Assembly (NCBI GenBank): GCA_030761205.1
Contig: JAULJL010000010.1
Coordinates: 2,113,001 to 2,177,000, forward strand
Reading direction: 5' to 3'
Source of the DNA: Fremontodendron californicum
Lineage: Eukaryota > Streptophyta > Magnoliopsida > Malvales > Malvaceae
DNA: 64,000 nt
A program made the position numbers and the translations under genes. Shown one piece after another: positions 48,414 through 58,076 of the stretch. The notes below the pieces were generated by a model. The model saw only the letters and a program-made list of their open reading frames with translations, searched no databases and was not told the origin of the DNA. Position 1 is the first letter of the stretch; each line of letters starts with the position of its first letter.

Positions 48414-48511
48414 GGATTTCTCTCAGACAAATGCCTCGATTTGTCGTCACGATTTGAAAGAATGGAAATTAATCGGACTCGTCATCATATTGAATCATCA
48501 CTGAGAAACCC
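48414..48511 (-). ncRNA. Box C/D snoRNA (guide to 25S rRNA, A of CCAAATGCC)
   Basis: On the minus strand a 9-bp terminal stem (GGGTTTCTC with GAGAAATCC, one G-T pair) encloses box C GTGATGA (48495-48501) and box D CTGA (48423-48426), 98 nt in all. The guide before box D contains CGAGGCATTTG, complementary over 11 bases to CAAATGCCTCG in 25S rRNA. The base facing position five is the third A of CCAAAT, equivalent to yeast Am2220, made there by snR47. A second stretch, GATGACGAG just before a CCGA (possible D'), pairs with the adjoining rRNA bases CTCGTCATC, which could be an accessory contact. Confidence 0.85.
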
Positions 48512-48717
48512 CCCTCATAATCCACCATTAATTATAAATCTAATTAACGAGAAAAACCCAACATGAATAAAAACAAAGAAAATAATTTAAGCTCTAAAAT
48601 AGGAAGAGACGAAAAAAAAACGAAAGCCCTGAGATTTTAGATCGACTCAGATGGGGAAATTTTAGGGAAAAAATAGTAGACAGCTTTGATTTGATGGTGA
48701 AAATCGCTTCAGGCTTT

Positions 48718-48753
48718 CTTTTTATAGGCAAAAAATGATTTAGGGTTAGGGTT
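48718..48753 (-). promoter_or_regulatory. TATA box and double telo-box promoter of the snoRNA locus
   Basis: TATAAAAAG on the minus strand at 48718-48726, with AACCCTAACCCTAAA at 48739-48753 just upstream. Telo-boxes next to a TATA box are known in plant snoRNA-cluster and ribosomal protein promoters. Transcription would start near 48690 and pass through a leader of about 180 nt before the first snoRNA. No protein frame follows, so the transcript looks like a snoRNA precursor. Confidence 0.7.
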
Positions 48754-48769
48754 ATTATTTGTTGCTTCA

Positions 48770-49066
48770 ATCTTCACCCTCCACATTTATCAAATTTACC
48801 AAAACAGCCATTGGGTTGGGTTCATATCTTGTCCTGATGGGTTCCAGGGAAATCCGTTTTTTTTTTTTCAAAATCTTTTCATTCATTTAAAAAAGAAAAA
48901 AAAAATCTCCACTAAATAAAAGAAATTAAAATCCCAAACTATTATTTTCCTCCATGGAAAATATACTTGGACAAATTAAATTATTAGTATTGACAATGAA
49001 CAATACAGAATCTGAGCCATGGCATTGATAGAACAAAGTAACACAAAAATGTGAATGAGTTTTAAT
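48770..49066. other. Spacer upstream of the snoRNA promoter
   Basis: No gene recognised. The part next to 48753 is likely promoter DNA. Confidence 0.35.
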
Positions 49067-49235
49067 CTAAGTTACTCGTACTCGAGTGAATATCGGATAT
49101 CGGTATATATTTCACATGGTACGCTTAATTTATTTTTTTAATTTTTTTATACATTTAAAAAATCATATTTTTATATTCATATCTGATATGTCGCACAGTA
49201 TTTAAAAATAAAATGAAAAATATAGATAACATAAG
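49067..49235. mobile_element. hAT-type MITE, family C, copy 3 (diverged)
   Basis: CTAAGTTACTCGTACTCGAG at the left and GATAACATAAG at the right follow the pattern of the copies at 11170 and 59573. The interior is more diverged, and no target duplication remains visible. Confidence 0.55.
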
Positions 49236-49372
49236 TTCGGGTACTGCCTAAATAGTATTATATACCTGGAAAGTGTATGGGGGGAAGAAGAGCCTTAAAA
49301 TAATTGCAATGAATGCAACCCATTTTCCAACCTCTCCCCTGAATGTATTTATAAGGGAAATGTTAAAGAGAA

Positions 49373-49528
49373 TTTAATGGCATTAGTTAAGATGATATTT
49401 ATAAAAAAAAAAAATATAATGAATATATTATTTTTTTAATTCAGTAAAAGTAATATATTAAATGTAAAAAAAATTCTTAAAATGGTAAATAAATAATTCT
49501 TAACTGGTGCCTATAGACATCGGTTAAG
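49373..49528. repeat. Dispersed repeat, copy 2 (MITE-like)
   Basis: TTTAATGGCATTAGTTAAG to CTATAGACATCGGTTAAG. Same family as 38681-38830. Confidence 0.55.
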
Positions 49529-49556
49529 CGAACCCTTTAAATAAATATAAAAAAGA

Positions 49557-49719
49557 ATTTTGCTAACGAATGTTTTTAGGGCACTCTTTAAGATTAATTA
49601 ATATACTATATATTTATAGTACAAGTATTGTATTAAATACAAAAACTAACAATTTTATTCATCATTTTTAATGCATTGAATAAAAATATTGCTATACATG
49701 AGCACTCGTTAGCAAAATC
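49557..49719. mobile_element. MITE, family D, copy 1
   Basis: Left end ATTTTGCTAACGAATG and right end CACTCGTTAGCAAAAT are inverted repeats of about 16 bp with one mismatch. A/T-rich interior with ATTGTATTAAATACAAAAA. A second copy in the same orientation starts 40 bp later. Confidence 0.7.
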
Positions 49720-49759
49720 CTATAAAGAAATATGGTTAAGGAAAATAAAAACGAAAAGA

Positions 49760-49916
49760 GTTTCGTTAACAAATGTTTTTAGAATATTTTTTGAGGTTAA
49801 TTAATATATTATTTATAGTAAAATATTGTATTAAATACAAAAATTGATAATTTTATTTATCATTTTCAATACATTAAATGAAGATAATGCTCTTAAGACA
49901 CTCGTCGGCAAAATCT
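49760..49916. mobile_element. MITE, family D, copy 2
   Basis: Same family as the preceding element: GTTTCGTTAACAAATG at the left, CACTCGTCGGCAAAATC at the right, and the same ATTGTATTAAATACAAAAA interior. More diverged at the ends. Confidence 0.65.
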
Positions 49917-50911
49917 AAAAAGAAAAGTAGTAAAGATTGTCAACAATGGGTAGCTTTCGGTTAAGCCAATTTCAACAAGCAGGGGTTAATGAACCAGAAA
50001 AGTAGCCAATCTGAACCACAACTCCCCAAATTTACATGCAAACAAAGTCATCAAATTCATTACATTTTTTGTTATATAGTGTGTTAAACCTGTATCTGTA
50101 AAGATTTTGTCAAGAAATAAGTCCCAACTTTCAGTTCATTGATATTCTAGTAAAAAAAGTGAGATTACCAATATGCTTATTGCCACATGGCATAATGCTT
50201 CTGCAAGGTGGATCTTTATACTATTATTTAAAAGCTTTAGTTTGCTAGCTTGGTCAGAAGCCAGTATGACTTGATCTGTTCATTCAAACAGATTAATCTA
50301 TCAGTTCAAACTTGAAAGCAATGTTTTAGGCAAAGGTCTTTGATCTTTTTTTTCCTCTTTTTCCCTATTGGTAGTGGATAACCCAATAATTATTAAATAC
50401 AAATGCACCAAGTTTTCTGAACTAAAATTTCCTCCCACAAATGATCCCCTGCTGAGTGCTGAGGGTGACATTAATTTGGACAAGTATGACATAGCGATCC
50501 TAACAATGACTCATATCAAACCTTCAAAACTAAAACAGTTTAGAAAATTACAGATACACATGTAAAAGTAGGTTTCATATTCAAGAAAATGAAGCCAAAA
50601 GATATTCTTTTTTCATCCTCTTTTAACAAAAAAAAAAAAACATTAAATATTAAAAATGCATAACTGATAAGCACTTTCCACATAGGACTCCACTCCCCCC
50701 ATCAAGGATAACCATAGTTTATAGACCCAACTAATCCAAACCACTACCAGAATCATAGGGAACTTAACAACCAAACAGTAAAAACAAAACCCAGCACTGT
50801 TTTGGATTGTAGCAGCAATGGCTGCTCTCTTTATAAATAAACAAATTTGCTTATTAAAATAAAAAAATAAAAAAACCAGTATTTATATAAAGGTGAATGA
50901 AGAAAACTTAC
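49917..50911. other. Intergenic DNA where later COR413-PM exons would be expected
   Basis: Downstream on the minus strand from the COR413-PM exon 1 remnant. I find none of the later exons of that family (for example IYLLILDRTNW), so the gene is truncated as well as frameshifted. Confidence 0.45.
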
Positions 50912-51067
50912 ATGGCAGAAAATGAGGCAACCCATTTGAGAAAAGAAGTTCCAAAACCAAGACCTCCAAGCTTAGTTTGCAGCCAGCTTCAGGTCATTGG
51001 TATCAGAATTGATCAAATCTTCAGCTAAAGGATCCATTTTCATAGCCAAATACTCCATTCTCCCCAT
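50912..51067 (-). pseudogene. COR413-PM (cold-regulated plasma-membrane protein) exon 1 remnant
   Basis: Starts MGRMEYLAMKMDPLAEDLIN and continues SDTNDLKLAA as in the COR413-PM family, then meets TAA at codon 32 (50972-50974). The family normally has eight residues between LAA and KLGG here; the sequence keeps only four bases, so about 20 bases are missing and the frame shifts. After the gap KLGGLGFGTSFLKWVASF resumes in another frame up to a good donor (GTAAGT) at 50911. Known: COR413-PM proteins are multi-pass membrane proteins induced by cold and ABA. Confidence 0.85.
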
Positions 51068-51303
51068 TTCTCACTTTTCTTTATGGCAGATATAGTCTAA
51101 CTAAAAGAAAGAAGAATTCTTCAGAAATAAAAAAATGTTATGATCTTTTTCAGGAAGAAGAAGGGACAGACAGACAGTTTACCTTTGCTTTTGTTTATTA
51201 GTTGCTTTTTTGGATCTTATCTGATTGCTTAAGGATGAAAATTTACTTGGAGAGCTCAACAGTGAATCTCGGCTTTGACCGTGTTGGAGTGAGAGACAAG
51301 TTT

Positions 51304-51343
51304 GCACGTGGCATTGTTTTATTGGAGATTGATGGACACGTGG
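51304..51343. promoter_or_regulatory. ABRE/G-box-like pair upstream of the COR413-PM remnant
   Basis: GCACGTGGC at 51304-51312 and ACACGTGG at 51336-51343, both with the CACGTG core, about 240-275 bp upstream of the old ATG. They fit the ABA and cold regulation of the family, but the gene is broken. Confidence 0.5.
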
Positions 51344-51399
51344 TGCAGTAGTGAGGAAGTTGTGGTGGATTGGCCCAATGAAGAGAGTTGTTGAATTCA

Positions 51400-53467
51400 T
51401 TATAAAATTTTAGTTATTTAAAAAAAATAATTAAAAATAAGATATATGTTAATTTTTTAATTTGTTTACCAAGTTAAAATAAAAAAAAAAGAACTTAATA
51501 TAAAAAGCTTCAATATGATAATAAATAAACTCGAATTTTAAATTTATTAGATGTTATTTTTTTTTTAAAATAATTGTATAAATCAACTTAATTATATTCA
51601 TATTTCACAATAAAATAATTTAATAGTAACATAATACATCCAATAGAATAAAATAATAATAAATCAATCAATCGATTAAAAATTAAACTAAATTCACACA
51701 CGATAAATTTGAAATTTATAAAATTTCATGCATATATACTTATATTATGAATAGATGTGTCACCTTCTAATAAAATAATGTAGACCACCTAAAAGCGAAC
51801 TAATTAACCTGTTTAGCTAACAACTAAGACTAGATTTCGCAATTCGTGTATTCATACGTATTTGTATATTTTTATATGTTATAATTATATTTAAGGTAAT
51901 TTATATTTGTATAAATTTTGACATGTTAATAATTTATATTATATAAATTATGAAACATTTGTATATTCGTGTCGTATCCATATTTTTTTATATCGTATCA
52001 TATTTTATATTATATTTTAATTATTTTTATATCGTATTTATATTTATTATGAAAAAAGAATGCTGGAGTGGAGCCCTTCAACCAATTATCCAAAAATAAA
52101 GTCTTAGGGGGCTAATTCCGTGACCTAATTATACTTTGGGAAGATATATAAGACTGACATTCTTCACTGTCAAAGTCAGCAAATTTAACGCAGCCATTTG
52201 GCGTTTTATTAACCATACAAACAAGGTCGGCATCCAGACATGCGCAGCTTCGAATTCTGATTATACTCTTATTATATACCAAACACTCCTATAATTATTG
52301 ATTTTGGCTCTCACCAAACTACTAGTCTCCCAAACATCTTTGACTCCTACAAGCTACTACCACCAAAATATTAACTTTGTTTAAGGAGAATTTGGAAATG
52401 AAAATGGTCCCAAATGAGTACGACCCTAGAAGAGGGGACATCTAAGCTCCAAGATCAGATGCTTTAAATTCGTTGAATAATTTAATTTAATTGATTTATA
52501 TAATTATTTTTTAAAAATAATATTTAATAAATTTGAGATTTTAAAATTTAAAATTTATAATTCTTTCTATTGAGAAAAAAAAAAAACAATCTCATATCAA
52601 CTAGTCAAGGATTGTATTGTGACTTTATAAAACAATAACAATCCTTTCTTTATGAGACGCCTTTTCTCAAAGAACAAAACCGTGAATACGGTCATTAGAC
52701 CTCCAAAATAGACAATACCTCATAGCGGATGCAATCCAACAATTCTTACATCAACAATGACTCCGTCTATGGGAAAGTCTTTAATAGTTAAACTTGCAAG
52801 CCAAGATTCAAATCTCTCTCTAAAAACTCTACATATACTCTCCCTCTCCCAAATCTTCTCTTATAATCACTGACTTAAACATCGAAACGTGTCTCTAAAC
52901 TCAACCTCTAATGTCCTCTGATCCTTTTCCTTTGTTCACAAGATTTGAAACCATAAGCATCATCCACATCAACACTTTCTTATATTCTTAAAGTAAGATA
53001 TTTTTTATATATAAAAAAAATCATTAAAAGAATGAAAAATGAAAACTAAAAAGACATGAAGGAATAAGCTTTTGTAATCTTTAGTTTGATCCATAGTTCA
53101 CCTCAGCCCCACCCAAAACAATCCAAAAGATAAATCATGACGCCCGATGCTTCCAATTTCTAAAACTCCAAAAGCAAATGCCCCCCTCACATCCCACTTC
53201 AACATAGCACAAAAATTAAAAACTTTTACTAAAAAGTCAGGCATTCACACCTGCCTCTGCCTGCTCCACTAACTCCACGGGCCATCATGACCGACCATTT
53301 TCATTATTTACATCCCATTGCATTTGCCATTGCCTCAAAAGATGAGTTCAATCAACTAAATTATTGTAAACCAAATAAAAACAACTTTTTTTTCTTTTTT
53401 GGGCGTTTTTGTTTACGTGGCATATTAAAACAATCATTTGACAATTATGTTTCCTATGGGGGAAGCT
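51400..53467. other. AT-rich intergenic DNA
   Basis: No gene. A degenerate single copy of the 420-bp repeat family lies at about 51841-52050 (TTCGTGTATTCATACGTATT, then ATATTCGTGTCGTATCC). The end next to 53467 would be the 3' trailer of the NPH3 gene. Confidence 0.4.
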
Positions 53468-55752
53468 CTATTGTTGATGATGATGCCTTCCTCTTCGCGT
53501 CTCCGCAACCGTCGATTCATGAGAATCACAAACTTGAGTCTTGAACTTACACCCAAACTTCTTATTCAAGGACCCTCTCCAACCATCGCCACGTGGACCT
53601 TCCTTCTCAATCTTCTGGATCACTTTTTTCATTGTGGAACATTCCCTCTCCAGTTGATGCACCCGCGTCCTCATGCTATCCATATCCAGCCGCAGCACTT
53701 GATTCTCCCTCACGGCCGCTCTCCACGTGCTACTACTACTCCTTCCTTCCTCCCCACGTGACACCGAAACCGCCCCCACCACCCTCTCCGCCTCTACTTC
53801 CTCGTCCTCCTCTTCCTCTTCCTCTCTTCTCGCCTCCGGCAACCTCTCCGCATTCAACGGCGCCGATTCCGCCGCCAACAACGTCCCGGCGATTGCGTGA
53901 CGTAACTGCAACTGCTCGAAAAACAACACTTGGACGACCGCGCGTAACGGTAACCGCTCGTTTTGTGCCGCGTGCGTGCACGCTTCGAGCGTCAGCTTTT
54001 GACAATCTAATACTCTGCATATCTTTTCCCGCTCCGATTCCGGTATCCAAGGATGCGCCTGAAAAAAAAAAAAACAAACTTAATTAACTTCAATCATGAT
54101 TTTTAAAATTTAATCCTCTTCTTTTTCTAATTGTACCTTGAGGTACACATCGACAGCTCTGTAAAGTCCGTCGTCGAAGTTTCTAGCTTGATCAGGAAGC
54201 GAAATTGCGAGATTATAAAACTTCTCTGGCTTCAAATTCGCGTCAGATGCGATCTCCGAAAGGTAACCGTCGATTAATTTTCCGACGAGCATCAACGCAG
54301 TTGGTCTAATGCTATTAATAATGTTATTGTTGTTACCTCCGGTTTCGGCTTCGATTCCTGCTGTGTTTCTCTCTTCTAATCCGTCCAAAAAATAGCCTAG
54401 AATCCTCTCAATGCAATCTACGTCATAGAGCGTTTCGTTGAGATACGAGTAGCTCGGGATTAACAGATCGTCTAACGTAGCTTGCTCGAGCTGGAAACCG
54501 ATCTTCTTCTCCAACGTGGCTTTGCTAGATTCCGATGCGTTTAAAATGTTAGCGGTTCGTAATAAACCGAATAAGAACCGCGTCGCGGTTGATGATCTGG
54601 AAGGGCTCTTTTCTAACGGAAGGTTCGAGATTATAGTTTCTAAAAGCTCTCTCTGTTCACTCTCTGAAACAACGGAGGCCGACGACGATGACGGTTTCCG
54701 ATTTGACCGCGATGTTCCAGGAATGTACTTCTTAGCGTAACACATAAGGCAGCTTTCGATGATCTCTGGACTCAGATCTCGCGTTTTCAACGTTAAAATC
54801 AAGCGTTTAAACAACGGCAAACTCAGCAATGCCAGATCTTCAAACCACGACTCTACATTTTTCGTTCGAGCTAGAGTTTTACTTTTTCTTCTCAGACCAG
54901 TTTCGATTCCGTTCCATAAAGCTTGACTCGAATCGCCTTTAGCTTCAATGATTCCGTCATTTACTGGCCAGCCAAACAGAGTCGGATCTGTAGAAGAAGC
55001 TCTCGAAGCGATTGAATCAATCAATCTCTGAACAATGCCTAAAGATTCCGCTAAAGCCATCACTGATTCGCATGATTTTAACGCTTTGATCGATTCTTTA
55101 AGGTTTTTAAAAACGGATTGAGAAAGGAACCTTTCGGTTTTGGAAATAAGGTTATCTTCGGAGTACTCATCAGTCATTTCGAGAAATTCGGCGGCGCAAC
55201 GGAGAGGAACGACGGTGGAGGAGGAAACATCGATTTTATCGCCGTAACAGAATTTGGCGGCGGTTTCAAAAGTATCCGAACCACCCGGGAAACCCGGAAG
55301 AGATATTTGGTATTGATCCTCTTCTCCATCTTGTTCTTGATATTCTTCTGTTTCTTCTTCTTCGATTTCGGTCTCGGTTTCACGTTGCTTTTGTTTGGTA
55401 ACGGTTGCAGTAGATGATTTCTGACCTTGCTCTTCTATTAACTGATCAAGCTTTCGGCTTTTGGATATCAAAGGAAACTGAAAGAAAAAAAAAAATTTCA
55501 TTAAACAGAATAAATGTTTGTTTTAGTGAAAAAAAATAAATGAAAATTTCAAAGCTTTGCTAACCTTATGGAGATGAAAAGTCATGTCATCAACTTCAAT
55601 TATAATGTCACTTGGTAATCCAGTGGCACAAAACCTGTAAATCAAAATGAAAAGAAAAAAAGTTACTACTTTTTGAAGGATGAGAAATGAAGGAATTGAA
55701 AATGAAAATCTAACCATGCTTGGCCTTTAGAGCTAGGTTTGTCAGCTGCCAT
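53468..55752 (-). CDS. BTB/POZ and NPH3 domain protein
   Basis: Four exons, 55715-55752, 55565-55634, 54137-55477 and 53468-54058, join in frame to 679 residues with GT-AG introns. It begins MAADKPSSKGQAW, followed by a BTB domain (FCATGLPSDIIIEVDDMTFH, FPLISKSRKL) carrying an acidic insert at about residues 65-95. The NPH3 domain follows at about residues 195-520 (SWFEDLALLSLPLFKRLI, LMLVGKLIDGYL, YRAVDVYLKAHPWI). The tail has an acidic run and a coiled coil (LRLDMDSMRTRVHQLEREC). Known: NPH3-family proteins act as substrate adaptors of CUL3 ubiquitin ligases in phototropism and auxin transport. It resembles At5g66560 as I remember it. A possible TATA box (TATAAACT, minus strand) is at 55839-55846. 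Confidence 0.92.
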
Positions 55753-55759
55753 TTTATTT

Positions 55760-58076
55760 TTTTGTTGAAGTTGAAATTAAAAAACTGTTCTGAAAAAACC
55801 TAAAGCAGATTCATTCAGGGCTTTCTTTCAAGTTTTTCAGTTTATAGAACAGAGAAGTAGAATGGAGAAGGGGGTGGGGGGTGGGGGTTAGGAAGAAAAG
55901 GGAGAAGCAATTGGTAATATAAAAAGGGGGAAAGAGAGAGGATTGGAATCCTAAAAAACTCAAACCGGGACAAATGAAACTTGAACAAATTTCGAAAATG
56001 GAGGATCAAATTTTCATATCATTTTTTTACCCAAAAAGATTTCTTTTTCTTTCTTTCAATCACATCAGGTCAGGATCTCAAGTCTCAACTACTCCAACTC
56101 TCTCTCTCTCTAAAACGTCAAAGAGAGGAAAAATGGGACTGAGAAAAGATAGCTTTTGGAGGAAAAGACCATATAAAGAAAGCAGCAATTAACCCATTTT
56201 GCATTGCTTCCCATTTGAGTACATAATACATTGTTTTACAATTACTAATTCTTTTTAATAAAATAATAATAAAATAAATTATCTCAATTCAGTATAGTAG
56301 AATTTTTAGATTGACAAATGATTAACAAAATAATACATTAATTTTTTATTTTATTTTTGAAATTAAAAAATTATATTGTGAATTTATCAAAAATTAATTC
56401 TAATAATAATCAAAATTGTGCGAAAACAATAAATAATGAAAATGATAACTTATAATGAAATAACATAATGAGATTATTACAGAGTAATTCTGATTTATTC
56501 AATAATGACCTTTTAATTTCTTTCCTTTTTCTCTCTTTTTCTTTCTATTGAGGTTAGATATTTTGAGGAAATTTCTAGGTTAGTTGACTCAAAGTTAAGT
56601 TTGCTTAATAGAGAATTATCACCATAATTGTAGAAATAGTTACTAGTGACTAATTCTTGCTTATTGGCCATTGCTAAAGACTGTGATTTGGAAGCTTTAT
56701 TTTTTTACATCATAGCTTAAGAGATTATTGGGTTTTAGTAGCTTTTCTTATGTGGGGGCTGAAATATCTTAATCAAAGTTGGTATAAGATTAACAAGAAC
56801 CAAAAATCCCATAAGCAAGAGGACAAGATCTTGGCTTGTCCATGATAGTTAAGAGTCCTGTTAAAATGCTCTAGAGGCTACAACCAATTGAAAAGGAAAT
56901 TGATATTCCTTTCCTCAAATTTTTCCCTTTGAGGGGGGGAAGAAAAATTGAAAATTTAGGGTGTCCAATTCTACAAGTAATAGATCCATTGTTATAAATA
57001 CAGTCATGTGAAAATAAATGGCCATTGGCCACATCTACCACATGACCCACATAAAAGAAAGCCCCACAGCTTGAAATGGTTGATTTTTTTTAGTTTTTAT
57101 TTGAAGCTTCAATCCTTTTTTTCTTTTCTTTTGTTTTCTCATTTTGAATTGTGTGAAAACTCAGGTCTGAAAACAAAAATATGGGCCGCTGGCTTCATTT
57201 ATAGCTTACATATCCACCCTTGTAAGTTGTACCCTCTTCCTTTCTTGCATTTATGAGTACATTAATGAGGTAACCACAAAGGAATATTACTTGGTTAATC
57301 ACCAGCCATGAACGTTGACATGAATTATTACTCTCCTTGATTCTTTCTTTTATCCTTTTAAAGGGTGTTGTCTTCTTTGATTGTTTCAATGATGGTATAA
57401 GAATTGAGTCATATTCATTCAGTTATTATATAGTAAACTAATATATAATGATCAAATAATTAGGTTAAAGATGGTGGTGGTGATGTTTTCCAAAACAAGC
57501 TTTGCTTGTTCAAAGCTGAATCTTCTGATAATAATTGCCTTTGAATGAAAATTGAAAGATAGAGAAAATCATTGAAGTAGACAAGCACTTTTATTTCCGA
57601 ATTTTCACATGCTTAGGTTAGGTTAGGTAGCTAATCATTAGACAAAGGATTATGTTTTTTTTTATCTCTCCATTAATGTTCCATAAAGCTCATTAATACA
57701 CTAAGAATTTTGCTAACAAGTGCCCTATGGGCACTTGTTAATGCTACATAACTCCAAGACTGACTTTTTTGTTTTTTGTTTTTTACAATCGAATTTAAGA
57801 TAACTACTCAAACCTCAGCTCACCCTTAGATTGTATGGTTACACAAACTAGCAATAATATAAACTAAAGTAGAATGATTAATATAAATCCCAAACAGCAA
57901 CAGCAATGCCAGCCACTAGATCACCATGATTGAATCAGACAAAGGCAGAAATTTGAATATCAAGAAAAGATCCCATTATAAACTGTATGTATGATTCAAA
58001 AGCATACCCTCAATGACTACTAATTTGTACTATCAATTACTAAAGCATGGATTATCAAAATTTAGGACCAAAAACA
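55760..58076. other. Intergenic DNA between the NPH3 and NASP genes
   Basis: NPH3 promoter side (TC-rich runs near 56040-56110), then AT-rich DNA without a gene. It contains the hairpin at 57714-57740. Confidence 0.4.
57714..57740. repeat. Perfect 12-bp hairpin, probably a collapsed family D MITE
   Basis: TAACAAGTGCCC and GGGCACTTGTTA are separated by TAT. The left flank AATTTTGC continues the end sequence of the family D elements at 49557-49916, so this looks like two terminal repeats with the interior lost. Confidence 0.7.

Noticed and set aside
53593..54087. Pro/Ser-rich + strand ORF of 164 codons and its overlapping neighbours
   Set aside because: Antisense shadow of the last NPH3 exon and its intron.
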